59,461 nt of DNA, taken from the NCBI GenBank assembly GCA_030425485.1, contig JAUIAM010000025.1:1-59461 (forward strand), read 5' to 3'. The translations under genes and the position numbers were made by a program. This stretch comes from Verrucomicrobiia bacterium (GTDB lineage: Bacteria; Verrucomicrobiota; Verrucomicrobiia; Opitutales; Cerasicoccaceae). Within the stretch, counting starts at the first letter, position 1, and every line of letters begins with the position of its first letter. Below are positions 1 to 9,232 of this stretch, one piece after another. The notes beneath the pieces were generated by a model that saw nothing but the letters and a program-made list of their open reading frames with translations, was not told the origin of the DNA and ran no database searches.

Positions 1-227
1 TCAGTTCATGAATCTGGATTCACACCACTTCGAAAGCCGAAAAAATCCTCAAAATTACCTCTTTTTCCCTCGTTTCTTAATTTGAAGACACACCCTAGGC
101 GGCACCATGCTTTGCTTGTTTGATCAATGAACAGCCCCCTTGCATCTCTACTAAGCAGCCCGCCAGGCCCTACTGGTTACTTAAGCGTCTTCGGTGCTGG
201 GCTATTTTTAATAGAAAGCAACAAGCG

Positions 228-1370
228 ATGAGCCATCCGTTTTCAGTAGCAGTGGTCAAGGACAGCGCCAGGCCGATGCTTGGGCTGCACGGCTTGCACA
301 CGGCATTTCGCGGACTGCCGGGCGTGGAAGTGGTTGCGTTGGTCGACTCGAATGTGGAGGGCCTTGACGATAGGTTGAAGCAGGTGCAGGCCAAGCGACA
401 CTACACCACGCTTGAGGCGATGCTCGCAAGTGAATCGCCGGACATCGTGGTGCTGTGCTCACGTCATCCCGGTGATCATCTGGAGCAGATTCGCCTGGCG
501 TCGCAAAAGGGTTGCCACCTGTATTGCGAGAAGCCGATCAGTGTATTTCTCGAAGAGGCCGATGAGATTGCCTCCATGATCGAGACCGCTGGAGTCAAGC
601 TTGCGGTGGCACACCCGACGCGTCACGACCTGGCCTTTCGCACGATGAAGCAAATGCTCGATGAGAGGGCGATCGGCACTCCGCTCCGCGCGTTTGGCAG
701 GGGGAAATGTGATCACCGCAGTGGGGGAGAAGACCTGATCGTGCTCGGGACGCATATCCTCGACTTGCAGGTCCAATTCCTGGGTAATCCGCTCTCTGTC
801 TCTGCGGATATTCGTTACCAGGGGAACTTGGCTAAGCCCACGGACCGTGTCGACTTGGTCGAGCCTGTTGGTCCGACCTTGGGCGACGAGGTGCTGGCGA
901 CTTTCAACTTTTCCGGCGGAGTGCGTGCTGATTTTGAGAGCCGAAAGAGACTGAAAGCACCTGAACAGACCGAGCCTGTCATGGGCTTGAGCGTGGAGGG
1001 GACCGAGGGCACGCTTTCCCTGCGCTTTGACGATACGGCTCGCCAGCCGCTCCTCATTAAGCGCATGGGGGCGCGGGCGGATTTCGTCGAGGTGCCCTTG
1101 CATGAGACACGCGTCATACCTGAGGCGGAGCCGCTGGAGTACTCGCTTTGCGGTGAGATGGGTGTGCCGCCTGCCCCTTGGTTTTTGGAGGCCAACCGTT
1201 TTGCTGCGTGGGATTTGCTGCGTGCCATAGAGGAAGACCGGCCACCGCAGTCTAACCTCCAGCAAGCGCGTACGGTGGTCGAAATGATCCAGGGCATTTA
1301 TGCAGCACACCTCGCACGCGAAACCATCGATTTTCCATTAACTCGCCGAGAGCATCCGCTGGCGAAGTAA
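228..1370 (+). CDS. Gfo/Idh/MocA family oxidoreductase
   Basis: Predicted NAD(P)-dependent cytoplasmic oxidoreductase acting on a sugar or cyclitol; substrate not predictable. About 380 residues. The N-terminal Rossmann half (to about residue 125) ends in the family's EKP motif (residues 101-103, in LYCEKPISV), whose Lys is normally catalytic; the C-terminal half is the alpha/beta substrate domain. The usual GxGxxG dinucleotide loop is not evident after the first strand, which is atypical. The ATG at 228 is chosen because the protein there begins directly with the first Rossmann strand; in-frame starts back to 120 add 36 residues unlike the family. A quinone oxidoreductase gene follows 11 bases later, so the two are probably co-transcribed. 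Confidence 0.85.
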   Translation: MSHPFSVAVVKDSARPMLGLHGLHTAFRGLPGVEVVALVDSNVEGLDDRLKQVQAKRHYTTLEAMLASESPDIVVLCSRHPGDHLEQIRLASQKGCHLYCEKPISVFLEEADEIASMIETAGVKLAVAHPTRHDLAFRTMKQMLDERAIGTPLRAFGRGKCDHRSGGEDLIVLGTHILDLQVQFLGNPLSVSADIRYQGNLAKPTDRVDLVEPVGPTLGDEVLATFNFSGGVRADFESRKRLKAPEQTEPVMGLSVEGTEGTLSLRFDDTARQPLLIKRMGARADFVEVPLHETRVIPEAEPLEYSLCGEMGVPPAPWFLEANRFAAWDLLRAIEEDRPPQSNLQQARTVVEMIQGIYAAHLARETIDFPLTRREHPLAK

Positions 1371-1381
1371 CCCATCTTACC

Positions 1382-2338
1382 ATGAAAGCAGTCGTCATTG
1401 ATAAGCAAAAAGAACTGGTCTGGTCCGATGTCCCGGACCCTGTTCTCGGGCAGAATGAGATTCTAGTCGAGGTGCACGCTGCCGCGCTAAACCGCGCAGA
1501 CCTTATGCAGCGCGAGGGCACCTACCCGCCGCCGCCAGGCTGGCCTGCGTGGCCGGGGCTCGAGGTCGCAGGCGTTGTGCTGGAAGCCCCGCTGGGGTCG
1601 CGTTGGAAGGCGGGGGACCGCGTGTGTGCCCTTCTTGGGGGCGGCGGTTATGCGGAGAAGGTCGCGCTGCCGGAGGATATGGCCCTCCCTGTGCCCGAAG
1701 GGCTATCGATGGCCGAGGCCGCCGCTATCCCAGAGGCCTTTGCCACCTCATACCTCAACCTCTGCCTTGAAGGTGAAATGCAGGCCGGGGACACGGTGTT
1801 TATCCAGGCCGGGGCTAGCGGGCTCGGCATGGCGGCTATCCAACTGGCCAAAGCAATGGGTGCCAAGGTCGTGACGACAGTCGGCTCCGGGGAAAAGGAG
1901 CGCTTTGTCCGCGAGTTGGGGGCCGACGTGGTCATCAACCGCAAAAAGCAGAACATTGCCGAGGCGCTGGCCGAGCACCCGGTTGATGTGGCCATGGACT
2001 GCGTGGCGGGGCCAAACCTGGGGCCCTGCCTTGAGACGATGGCGCGCGGTGGACGCTGGATCATCATCGCCACGCTGGGCGCAGCCGTGAGCGAGCTGAA
2101 CATGCTCGATTTCTTCAAGCGGGGCGTGAAGCTTATCGGGAGCACCCTGCGCAGTCGCAGCAGTGACATGAAGGCCGAGATCCTAAAAGGACTTGAAGAA
2201 AGACTCTGGCCTGCATTCAGCTCAGGTGAGATCAAGGTGCTGATTCACGAAACGCTTCCCATGACCGAGGCCGCCCGTGCGCATGCGATTCTGGAGCGAC
2301 AGGAGAATCTGGGCAAAGTCGTTCTCACGCTTAAATGA
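1382..2338 (+). CDS. Zinc-independent NAD(P)H quinone oxidoreductase, PIG3-like (MDR superfamily)
   Basis: Medium-chain dehydrogenase/reductase of the quinone oxidoreductase type, predicted to reduce quinones or related carbonyl compounds with NADPH in the cytoplasm. 318 residues, normal for the family. The N-terminal GroES-like domain has the characteristic ALNRADLMQREG and YPPPPG stretches of PIG3 proteins and lacks the zinc-ligand cysteines of alcohol dehydrogenases. The cofactor-binding Rossmann domain carries IQAGASGLGMAAIQLAKAMG around residue 140-160. The ATG follows the upstream oxidoreductase stop by 11 bases. Confidence 0.9.
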   Translation: MKAVVIDKQKELVWSDVPDPVLGQNEILVEVHAAALNRADLMQREGTYPPPPGWPAWPGLEVAGVVLEAPLGSRWKAGDRVCALLGGGGYAEKVALPEDMALPVPEGLSMAEAAAIPEAFATSYLNLCLEGEMQAGDTVFIQAGASGLGMAAIQLAKAMGAKVVTTVGSGEKERFVRELGADVVINRKKQNIAEALAEHPVDVAMDCVAGPNLGPCLETMARGGRWIIIATLGAAVSELNMLDFFKRGVKLIGSTLRSRSSDMKAEILKGLEERLWPAFSSGEIKVLIHETLPMTEAARAHAILERQENLGKVVLTLK

Positions 2339-2358
2339 CATCCTCCATAAGGCCGTGT

Positions 2359-2786
2359 ATGGATAAAATGGATACAAGGGACGAGCGGATTGATCGTCTC
2401 CGTGCGTTCTTTATCGGAAGCATCCCGTCAATGATTCAGCCTGCTCTGCCGTGACCTCGAAGCGAGTGGCACGCCCCACGAGTGCTACCAACCGGACACG
2501 GGGCAGCCCCTGCGGGAGCTGCATGAGCTCATCGCCGACAAGCCGTTTCTTTCCACTGAGCTTTGTGTGAACAGCCCGCGCTATCAGATGAAAAGCTATT
2601 GCGTGGCGCTACTCATGGGGCAGCTCAGCCACAAGAATCTGGTCCACCTGAATGCGGGTCCTTGCACACCTGAGATACAGATGTATGCCGACCTGCAGTT
2701 GATGCGTGACTTGGGTTGCAAATCAGCGGGGATGAATTTCAAAAAATGCGACAGTATGGCTGCCATGGAGCAGGTACCGCTCATCT
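2359..2786 (+). pseudogene. Unrecognised decayed coding stretch
   Basis: Between the oxidoreductase pair and tRNA-Pro there is no intact gene. A short frame from ATG 2359 (starting MDKMDTRDERIDRLRAFF) stops at 2452-2454. A second frame opens just before that stop and stays open, with plausible amino-acid composition (for example RELHELIADKPFLS), through 2786 and into the antisense of the tRNA. This is what a frameshifted remnant would look like, but I recognise no family in either piece, and an antisense tRNA tail cannot be coding. The rest of 2339-2829 shows only the hairpins near the tRNA. Confidence 0.25.
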
Positions 2787-2812
2787 ATGGAAGATGCGTG
2801 AGCATCTCGTTT

Positions 2813-2829
2813 CCAAAGCCTCGCTTTGG
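2813..2829 (-). terminator. Hairpin directly after the tRNA-Pro 3' end
   Basis: Perfect 7-bp stem (2813-2819 with 2823-2829) and 3-base loop beginning one base past the encoded CCA of tRNA-Pro. No U-tract follows on the minus strand, so it may guide 3' processing rather than terminate. A second 6-bp hairpin lies at 2792-2807. Confidence 0.4.
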
Positions 2830-2906
2830 TGGTCGGGCTGAGAGGATTCGAACCTCCGGCCTCTTCGTCCCGAACGAAGCGCGCTACCAGACTGCGCTAC
2901 AGCCCG
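2830..2906 (-). tRNA. tRNA-Pro (anticodon CGG)
   Basis: On the minus strand the sequence folds into a complete cloverleaf: 7-bp acceptor stem CGGGCTG with CAGCCCG, D-loop with TGGTAG, a 5-bp anticodon stem CTTCG/CGAAG closing the loop TTCGGGA (anticodon CGG), and a T-arm with GGTTCGAATCC. Discriminator A is at 2833 and the CCA tail is encoded at 2832-2830. C1-G72 and discriminator A fit tRNA-Pro. The antisense of this gene creates an open plus-strand frame that should not be annotated as protein. Confidence 0.97.
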
Positions 2907-3065
2907 TTGACCAAAATCGGGAAAGGCAGAATCATGGCACTGGATTTTCCACATGCAAGCACATTTACGGTAGAAAATTTTTTACGTTTTGTCTGCCAGA
3001 GCGTGCTCAGTATGAAACAAAATGGTTGCCTCGCTTACATAAGAGTACTTATAGAAGTCAACTCA

Positions 3066-3518
3066 GTGAGTAAACTCCGTCCAAGCCTGGCATGCCTTTT
3101 TGTGCTGCTATTCACGGCTTCCAATCTACTTGGAAGTGCGGGTGGACTGTGGGTGTGCTTGCATAATGCCTGGGATGTCCACGTTGAGGAGACGGGCTGC
3201 CTTGAGAAGGATGCTTGTGCGACTTTGGGGCAAATGGCTTGTCTGGATGGAGCAGCAGTGGGCGGCGTCTGTCCGGTTGAGCATACGCAGGGCTGTATTG
3301 ATGTCTTATTCGATGGGAACACCGTCGAAAGCACGCAGGGAGCCTCGGGTGCGCATTTGCCCAAGCTCATGGTCCATGAGTTGCCGACCAGCCACCACTT
3401 CGATGCGGAGCTAATACCGCATATGGATGGGCTCTGGAGCATACCTCCTGAGCGTGGGCCGCCGAGCTGCGCGCCTGTGGTCGAGCAAATCGTTCGCTCC
3501 ACCGTTATCCGGCGCTGA
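3066..3518 (+). CDS. Small exported Cys/His-rich protein, first gene of metal-efflux operon
   Basis: About 150 residues. The chosen GTG at 3066 puts a signal peptide at the N-terminus (basic SKLRPS, then the hydrophobic stretch LACLFVLLFTASNLLGS). The mature part contains spaced cysteines and histidines (WVCLHNAWDVHVE, GCLEKDAC, GCIDVLF). That layout resembles small exported proteins I associate with RND metal pumps; a function in metal sensing or chaperoning is inference. An in-frame ATG at 3012 would add 18 residues and is the alternative start. Three efflux genes follow on the same strand, the first 99 bases downstream. Real but not assignable to a named family. Confidence 0.55.
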   Translation: MSKLRPSLACLFVLLFTASNLLGSAGGLWVCLHNAWDVHVEETGCLEKDACATLGQMACLDGAAVGGVCPVEHTQGCIDVLFDGNTVESTQGASGAHLPKLMVHELPTSHHFDAELIPHMDGLWSIPPERGPPSCAPVVEQIVRSTVIRR

Positions 3519-3617
3519 TTGCCAGATTGAATTCGTTGATGCCCGTTGCGCTGATGCAGCAGGCTTCTACATGTCCGCATGTGTGCGGCATGACGCTTTG
3601 TTCAATCTGGTTAAATC

Positions 3618-4898
3618 ATGCATTCTTTTCGCGTTATACATTCTACAGTCATCGCCTGCCTTACTGCGGTGGCATCGTGCTGGGCTGAGTCTGGGGCAGA
3701 GCAGGCATTCACCCGCACGCAGGCCGTCGCCTACGGGCTGAGCCATAATCTCAATCTCGAAGCAGCTCGCACGACAATCGACCAGGCCCGGGCACGAAGC
3801 ATGGATGCCGGTGCCTGGGAAAACCCGGTGCTGAATCTTGGGGTGGCCTCGGACTACGGGCTGACCGATGAAGGCCAGTATACCTATGGGATTGGCTTCG
3901 AGCAGCAGTTCCCTATTACCAATCGCCTGCAGTTGCTTGAGGATATTGCCGGGATAGAGATAAAGCTGGCCGAGGCGGAGATCCGCGAGCGCGAGCGCTT
4001 GTTAGCGCTCGATCTGGAAAGCCAACTCGTACGACTTATAGCCCTGGATGCGCAGATTCGCATTCGCAAGGAGTTGCTGGAGCTCAACCAACGCTTGACC
4101 CAGTTTATTCAGACCAAGGTCGAAAGCGCCGAGGCCTCGCCCATCGATGTCAATCAACTCAGGGTGAGCCTCTACGCGACGGAGCAGGAGATACAGCAGT
4201 TGGTGTTGAGGCGGGAGGAGCTTGCCGCATCGTTGGGCTTGCTGATGGGCCTTCCGGTGGGGGATGAGCTGCTCATCGATGGTGGGCTGAACCTGCCTGT
4301 CAGTGAGCCTGAGTTGCTGGAGATGTCTCAAGGCTCGCTGGAGCTGCACCCGGAGTATCAACTCAAGGCACTGCTGGCGCAGATGGCTGATAAGCGCACG
4401 GACCTGGCCCTGGCCGAGCGCTGGGCGGACATTGCCGTGGAGGTGTTTTATGAGCAGGAGAGGAGCTTCGACGGCGCGGTCGGGCTAAAGGATGATCGCT
4501 TTATCGGGGTGGGGTTCTCCATTCCGCTGCCGATTCACAATCAGAATCGGGGAGAGATCGAGGCGAGCCGTGCCTACCGCAGACAGGTGCAGTACGAGCT
4601 GGATGCGGTCACGCTGACGATCCGCAGCAGGTCAGCTGTTTATGCCAAGCGTGTGCTCCGTCTCTACGGACAGGCGGTGGAGTACGAGCAGCAGGTTACG
4701 CGGTTGGTTGAGCAGAATATGGAAGACATGAATGCGGCCTATACGGCGGGTCAGGTTGACCTGACAACGCTGTTTCGTGCACAGGAGCAGGCCTTGACCA
4801 TCCAGTCTTCCCAACTGGACCTGCTGCGTGATTACGAACTGGCGCTTGTCGAGTGGAGGGCAGCCACGGCGAGTAACCTGCGTACGCGAGGACAATAA
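3618..4898 (+). CDS. czcC: TolC/CzcC-family outer membrane efflux protein
   Basis: Outer-membrane exit duct of a tripartite RND metal pump. 426 residues, with a cleavable signal peptide (hydrophobic STVIACLTAVASCWA) and two long alpha-helical TolC repeats rich in Leu, Glu and Gln (for example LNLEAARTTIDQARARS near residue 45 and the heptad-rich C-terminal half). The loop motif GFSIPLPIHNQNRGEIEASR, about residue 300, is typical of CzcC-like proteins. The adaptor gene starts 19 bases downstream, and adaptor and pump genes overlap. Confidence 0.9.
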   Translation: MHSFRVIHSTVIACLTAVASCWAESGAEQAFTRTQAVAYGLSHNLNLEAARTTIDQARARSMDAGAWENPVLNLGVASDYGLTDEGQYTYGIGFEQQFPITNRLQLLEDIAGIEIKLAEAEIRERERLLALDLESQLVRLIALDAQIRIRKELLELNQRLTQFIQTKVESAEASPIDVNQLRVSLYATEQEIQQLVLRREELAASLGLLMGLPVGDELLIDGGLNLPVSEPELLEMSQGSLELHPEYQLKALLAQMADKRTDLALAERWADIAVEVFYEQERSFDGAVGLKDDRFIGVGFSIPLPIHNQNRGEIEASRAYRRQVQYELDAVTLTIRSRSAVYAKRVLRLYGQAVEYEQQVTRLVEQNMEDMNAAYTAGQVDLTTLFRAQEQALTIQSSQLDLLRDYELALVEWRAATASNLRTRGQ

Positions 4899-4917
4899 AG
4901 ACAGGAGATATTTTTAC

Positions 4918-6066
4918 ATGAAAACGATACCGACTTTTTTCATATTGCTGGCAACGGCTGCGCCACTGATTGGCCAGGCTGATCGCGCAGCGAGCACCGT
5001 TATCCTTGATGATAACGGCGTGCAGAACCTTCAAATCGAAACCGTAGAGGTGGAGGAGCGAGACTTCGAAACCACTGTCTTCGCCATTGGCCGGATAGAG
5101 GAGATTCCGTCTAATCGCGCGGTGCTTTCTTCGCGAATCGCGGGGCGGGTGCTGGAGCTCAACGCCTACCTCGGGGATACCGTTGAGGCAGGGCAGGAAC
5201 TGGCTGTTGTTGAGAGTCGGCAGTTGGGGGACCCTCCGCCGACGGTCAGTCTGGTTGCTCCGCAGCGCGGGCTGGTGGTCGACTCGCACATCCGGTTGGG
5301 GCAGCCCGTTGAGCCCGAGCAGGAACTGCTCGACATTGCGGACTTTTCCCGGCTCTGGGCCGTGGCTAAAATCCCGGAGCGTGAGGCGGCGCAGATTGGT
5401 GTTGGGACGCGGGCGTACATCCGTATCCCGGCCTTGGGGGAGCAGTGGCAAGAGGCGCGGCTAAGTCAGTTCGGCGTCGAGGCGGACCGTGCTGGCGGCA
5501 CCGTTGATGGCATTTTTGTACTGGATAACCTGAGCGGAAAACTACGCCCCGGTATGCGGGCCGAGTTTTCTATCGTTCTGAGCTCTCGGAAGAATGTCTT
5601 GGCGATCCCGCGCGAGGCGGTGCAGGGCGACCCGGCATCGCGCGTCGTATTCGTGGAGGATTTTGAGTTGCCCAACGCTTTCATACGCAGCCCCGTCGTG
5701 CTGGGCGAGCAAAACGACAGATTCGTTGAGGTTGTTAGAGGATTGTTTCCCGGAGACGAAGTCGTCACGCAGGGCTCCTATGCGCTGAGTTTTACCGGAG
5801 GCGGTAGTGGCATGTCGCTCAAGGAGGCGCTCGATGCGGCTCATGGGCACGAACACAACGAGGATGGCTCGGAGATGACACCCGAGCAGCAGGCTGCGTA
5901 TTCAAAAGAAAAACATGACCATGCAGGAGAGGTAGCCAGGACCGATAATGGCCTGAGCAAGCCGCTGCTGACCTACGCAGTCGTGGTGACCGCGCTGTTG
6001 CTCATCGCCGTGCAGCAGTTGTTGCGTAAGCGTAAACCCTCAACCGGGTCGCAGGATGCTGAATAG
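4918..6066 (+). CDS. czcB: RND efflux periplasmic adaptor (CzcB/HlyD type) with His-rich tail
   Basis: Membrane-fusion protein linking the RND pump to the TolC-like channel. About 382 residues from ATG 4918, which has an AGGAGA ribosome site 8-9 bases upstream and opens a signal peptide (MKTIPTFFILLATAAPLIG). The barrel-sandwich lipoyl halves are around residues 65-140, followed by beta-barrel domains. Near the C-terminus is an Asp/Glu/His segment (AHGHEHNEDGSE, KEKHDHAGE) that could bind metal, then a predicted membrane helix (LLTYAVVVTALLLIAVQQLL) and a basic tail. The C-terminal helix is not usual for CzcB and suggests a second membrane anchor. The stop overlaps the pump gene start by 11 bases. 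Confidence 0.88.
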   Translation: MKTIPTFFILLATAAPLIGQADRAASTVILDDNGVQNLQIETVEVEERDFETTVFAIGRIEEIPSNRAVLSSRIAGRVLELNAYLGDTVEAGQELAVVESRQLGDPPPTVSLVAPQRGLVVDSHIRLGQPVEPEQELLDIADFSRLWAVAKIPEREAAQIGVGTRAYIRIPALGEQWQEARLSQFGVEADRAGGTVDGIFVLDNLSGKLRPGMRAEFSIVLSSRKNVLAIPREAVQGDPASRVVFVEDFELPNAFIRSPVVLGEQNDRFVEVVRGLFPGDEVVTQGSYALSFTGGGSGMSLKEALDAAHGHEHNEDGSEMTPEQQAAYSKEKHDHAGEVARTDNGLSKPLLTYAVVVTALLLIAVQQLLRKRKPSTGSQDAE

Positions 6067-9000
6067 GCTGATACGCTATGCGCTGGCCCAGCGCGGGATC
6101 ATCATCGCGCTGGCATTGGTGGTCATGGTGCTGGCGGTGAAAACCGTGCGCGAGTTACCCGTAGAGGTCTTACCCGACCTGACCAAGCCCACCGTAACGA
6201 TCTTGACCGAGGCACCGGGCTTTTCTCCGGAGGAGGTCGAAACGCTGGTCACGATTCCGCTGGAAAACTCCCTCATGGGCGTCACCGGGGTGACGCGGTT
6301 GCGCTCCGTCAACGACGTGAGCCTGTCCCTGATCTTTCTGGAATTCGAATGGGGGACAGATATTTATCAGGCGCGGCAGTTTGTGCAGGAGCGTCTAAGC
6401 GGTGTCTCCGAAGCTTTGCCCGAGGGGGTGTCGCCGTATATGACACCCGTCGCTTCTCTCATGGGCAACATCATGCTCATTGGTTTGGTCGACCCGAGTG
6501 GACAAACGGAACCGCGTGATTTACGTGTGCTGGCTGACTGGGACGTGGGACGCCGCCTGCAGGCCATCCCGGGCGTGGCGGAGGTTTTGGCCATGGGCGG
6601 TGGCGTGAAGCAAATTCAGGTACAGCCTGACCCGGAGCGCATGCTTGCGCTGGGGGTGAGCTATGCGGAAGTGCGACAGGCGGCAGAGGAGGCGGTGAGG
6701 AACAGTACAGGTGGATTTCTGACGGAGTCTGCCCAGGAGATCATGGTGCGCAATCTGGCCATGACGACCGACCTTGAAGCCATTGCCAACACGACTGTCA
6801 GCCACGAGCATGATCGGCCTATCCGTCTCAAAGATGTGGCTGAAGTCGTTTGGGATATAGAGCCAATGCGGGGGGATGCCGGATTGGGAACGAAATTGAT
6901 AGCGGGGCAGCAGGGTGAGGCGAGGGGTTACCCCGGCGTCATACTCAGCGTGACCAAGTCGCCGGGCTTCGATACGCTTGCCCTGACGGATCGGGTTGAG
7001 GGCGTGCTGGAGGAGATACGGTCTACCTTACCCGAGGGGCTGGAGTTGGTGACGATTTATCGACAAGCCGACTTTATAGAGCTGGCCGTGGGAAACCTGG
7101 AGGAAGCGCTCCGCGATGGCGCCATCATGGTGGCGATTATCCTGTTTTTGTTTTTGCTCAACGTGCGGGTGACCTTGATTACGCTCACGGCTATCCCGCT
7201 CTCGCTGGGGATGACGGTGATCGTCTTCGACTGGTTTAATCTCAGTGTCAACTCGATGACCCTCGGCGGGCTGGCGGTCGCCATCGGTATGGTGGTGGAC
7301 GATGCTATCGTGGATGTGGAGAATGTTTTTCGGCGCTTGCGTGAAAATGCCAGTAAGGCGGAGCCCTTGCCGCGGCTGGAAGTGATTGCGCGGGCCTCGG
7401 CGGAGGTGCGCTCATCCATTCTCTATGCAACGGTGCTCATCATACTGGTGTTCCTTCCGTTGATGGCGCTCAGCGGGGTAGAGGGGCGATTGTTCACACC
7501 GATCGCCTTGGCCACGATTGTGAGTATGGCGGCCTCGTTTCTCGTCTCGCTGACATTGATTCCGGTGCTGTGCTCGCTGCTCTTAAACCCGAAGCCGGGC
7601 AAGGTCCACGGCGACAACGCCATCATTGCCGGGGTAAAGTGGCTCTTTCGCCAGACCTGGCTGCGGCTTTCATTATCCCAGCCACTACTCGTGGTTTTCA
7701 TCACGGTGCTGCTTGGCTTGCTGGCCTTTGTGGCGCTCAAGGGGATGGGGGGAAATTTCCTGCCGCCCTTCCGCGAGCCAACCGTGCTCGTGGCTACAAC
7801 CATGGCCCCCGGCACGTCCCTGAAGCAAACGACCGCAGTGGCAGATATTGCCCAGGATCTGCTGCTGCAAATCCCCGAGGTGAAAACAGTTGGCTATCGG
7901 GTAGGGCGGGCCGAGCGCGGCGACCATGTGGTGCCGGTTTCCACCGTGGAGTTCGACATCGAATTCTTTGACGAGCCCGAGCGTTCCCATGAGGAGATCA
8001 TGGAGGAGATACGCACGACCATGCGCACGATACCTGGAACGTTTAGCGCCATGAGTACACCGCTGGCCGACCGCATTGGCCATATGCTGAGTGGCGTTTC
8101 GGCCAAGGTGGCGGTAAAAATCTATGGCCCGGACCTTGTCGTCTTGCGCAGACTGGGGACCGAAGTGGCGGAAATCGCGCGGACGATCAAGGGACTGGAA
8201 GAGGCAAGAATCGAGCAGCAGGCTCCCATTGCCCAACTTCGGATCGAGATCGATCGCGAGCGCGCGATGGCCTACGGTGTGACGCCCGGCGAACTCAACG
8301 CCCAGCTCGCATCTATGATGAGCGGTGAGGCCTTGGCCGAGGTTTACGAAGGGCAGCGCATCTACGACCTGACCATCCGCTTGCCGGAAGCATGGCGAGA
8401 GTCGCCTGAGCGTCTGGCCAAGCTCTACATCGACACGCAGAGCGGGCAACGCATCCCATTGGACTATATCGCAGATATCCGGCAGGCCACGGGACCGAAC
8501 AACATCATGCGAGAGAACAGTCTGCGGCGCTTTGTCGTGTCGATCAACCCGACCACGAGCGATTTAAACGCTGCGGTGGAAGAACTTCAGGCCAGAGTTG
8601 CCCGCGACCTGAGCTTACCCGCTGGCTACAGTTTATCCTTCGAGGGTGAGTATCAGGCGCAGGCCGAGGCCAAGCGGACGATCTTTATCACATCGATCAT
8701 CGTCGTGCTGGTAATTGCGTTCCTGCTCTACAGTTATTTCCGATCGATTGCCTTCGTGCTGCTGGTCTTCACCATTGTGCCCGCATCGCTGATCGGCGGT
8801 ATCTTCTACACAGCGCTTACGCTGAACAACATCAGCATCGCGACGCTGGTCGGCTTCATCGCCGTGAGTGGGATTGCGGCGCGAAACAACATCATGCTCA
8901 TTTCGCACTACCTGCACCTCATGCGCCATGAGGGAGAGCAGTTTACCCGAGCCATGGTGGAGCGGGGCACGCAGGAACGACTCGTGCCCGTGCTCATGAC

Positions 9001-9211
9001 CTCGGTCTCGGCTGGGCTTGCGCTGGTGCCGCTGCTGCTGGCCATGAATGAGCCGGGCAAGGAAATCCTGAACCCCGTGGCCATCGTGATCGTGGGCGGC
9101 CTAATCAGCTCAACATTGCTCGGTCTTGGCCTGACGCCAGCCCTCTTTTACCTGTGCTGCCGCTCTGCTGCGGAGCGTGTCGTGGGCCTGAAAGTCGCCG
9201 CCTCAGAATAA
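6056..9211 (+). CDS. czcA: Heavy-metal efflux RND pump, inner-membrane subunit (CzcA/CusA-like)
   Basis: Proton-driven inner-membrane exporter of divalent or monovalent metal ions. 1051 residues with the RND layout: TM1 near residues 14-30, a large periplasmic loop, a block of helices from about 340, a second loop, and final helices from about 880. The TM4 signature reads LGGLAVAIGMVVDDAIVDVEN, so it is neither the DFGxxVDG form of zinc/cobalt CzcA nor the exact CusA form, and the metal cannot be named from sequence. The acidic pair VVDD probably carries the protons. The ATG lies inside the adaptor gene, indicating translational coupling. Confidence 0.92.
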   Translation: MLNRLIRYALAQRGIIIALALVVMVLAVKTVRELPVEVLPDLTKPTVTILTEAPGFSPEEVETLVTIPLENSLMGVTGVTRLRSVNDVSLSLIFLEFEWGTDIYQARQFVQERLSGVSEALPEGVSPYMTPVASLMGNIMLIGLVDPSGQTEPRDLRVLADWDVGRRLQAIPGVAEVLAMGGGVKQIQVQPDPERMLALGVSYAEVRQAAEEAVRNSTGGFLTESAQEIMVRNLAMTTDLEAIANTTVSHEHDRPIRLKDVAEVVWDIEPMRGDAGLGTKLIAGQQGEARGYPGVILSVTKSPGFDTLALTDRVEGVLEEIRSTLPEGLELVTIYRQADFIELAVGNLEEALRDGAIMVAIILFLFLLNVRVTLITLTAIPLSLGMTVIVFDWFNLSVNSMTLGGLAVAIGMVVDDAIVDVENVFRRLRENASKAEPLPRLEVIARASAEVRSSILYATVLIILVFLPLMALSGVEGRLFTPIALATIVSMAASFLVSLTLIPVLCSLLLNPKPGKVHGDNAIIAGVKWLFRQTWLRLSLSQPLLVVFITVLLGLLAFVALKGMGGNFLPPFREPTVLVATTMAPGTSLKQTTAVADIAQDLLLQIPEVKTVGYRVGRAERGDHVVPVSTVEFDIEFFDEPERSHEEIMEEIRTTMRTIPGTFSAMSTPLADRIGHMLSGVSAKVAVKIYGPDLVVLRRLGTEVAEIARTIKGLEEARIEQQAPIAQLRIEIDRERAMAYGVTPGELNAQLASMMSGEALAEVYEGQRIYDLTIRLPEAWRESPERLAKLYIDTQSGQRIPLDYIADIRQATGPNNIMRENSLRRFVVSINPTTSDLNAAVEELQARVARDLSLPAGYSLSFEGEYQAQAEAKRTIFITSIIVVLVIAFLLYSYFRSIAFVLLVFTIVPASLIGGIFYTALTLNNISIATLVGFIAVSGIAARNNIMLISHYLHLMRHEGEQFTRAMVERGTQERLVPVLMTSVSAGLALVPLLLAMNEPGKEILNPVAIVIVGGLISSTLLGLGLTPALFYLCCRSAAERVVGLKVAASE

Positions 9212-9232
9212 TCTCAACCCAAGCAACTTATC

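Noticed and set aside
2826-2935. Plus-strand protein N-terminus containing [21 protein letters not shown]
   Set aside because: This is the translated antisense of tRNA-Pro, a known source of false protein starts; the real exported protein begins further downstream, at 3066 or possibly 3012.
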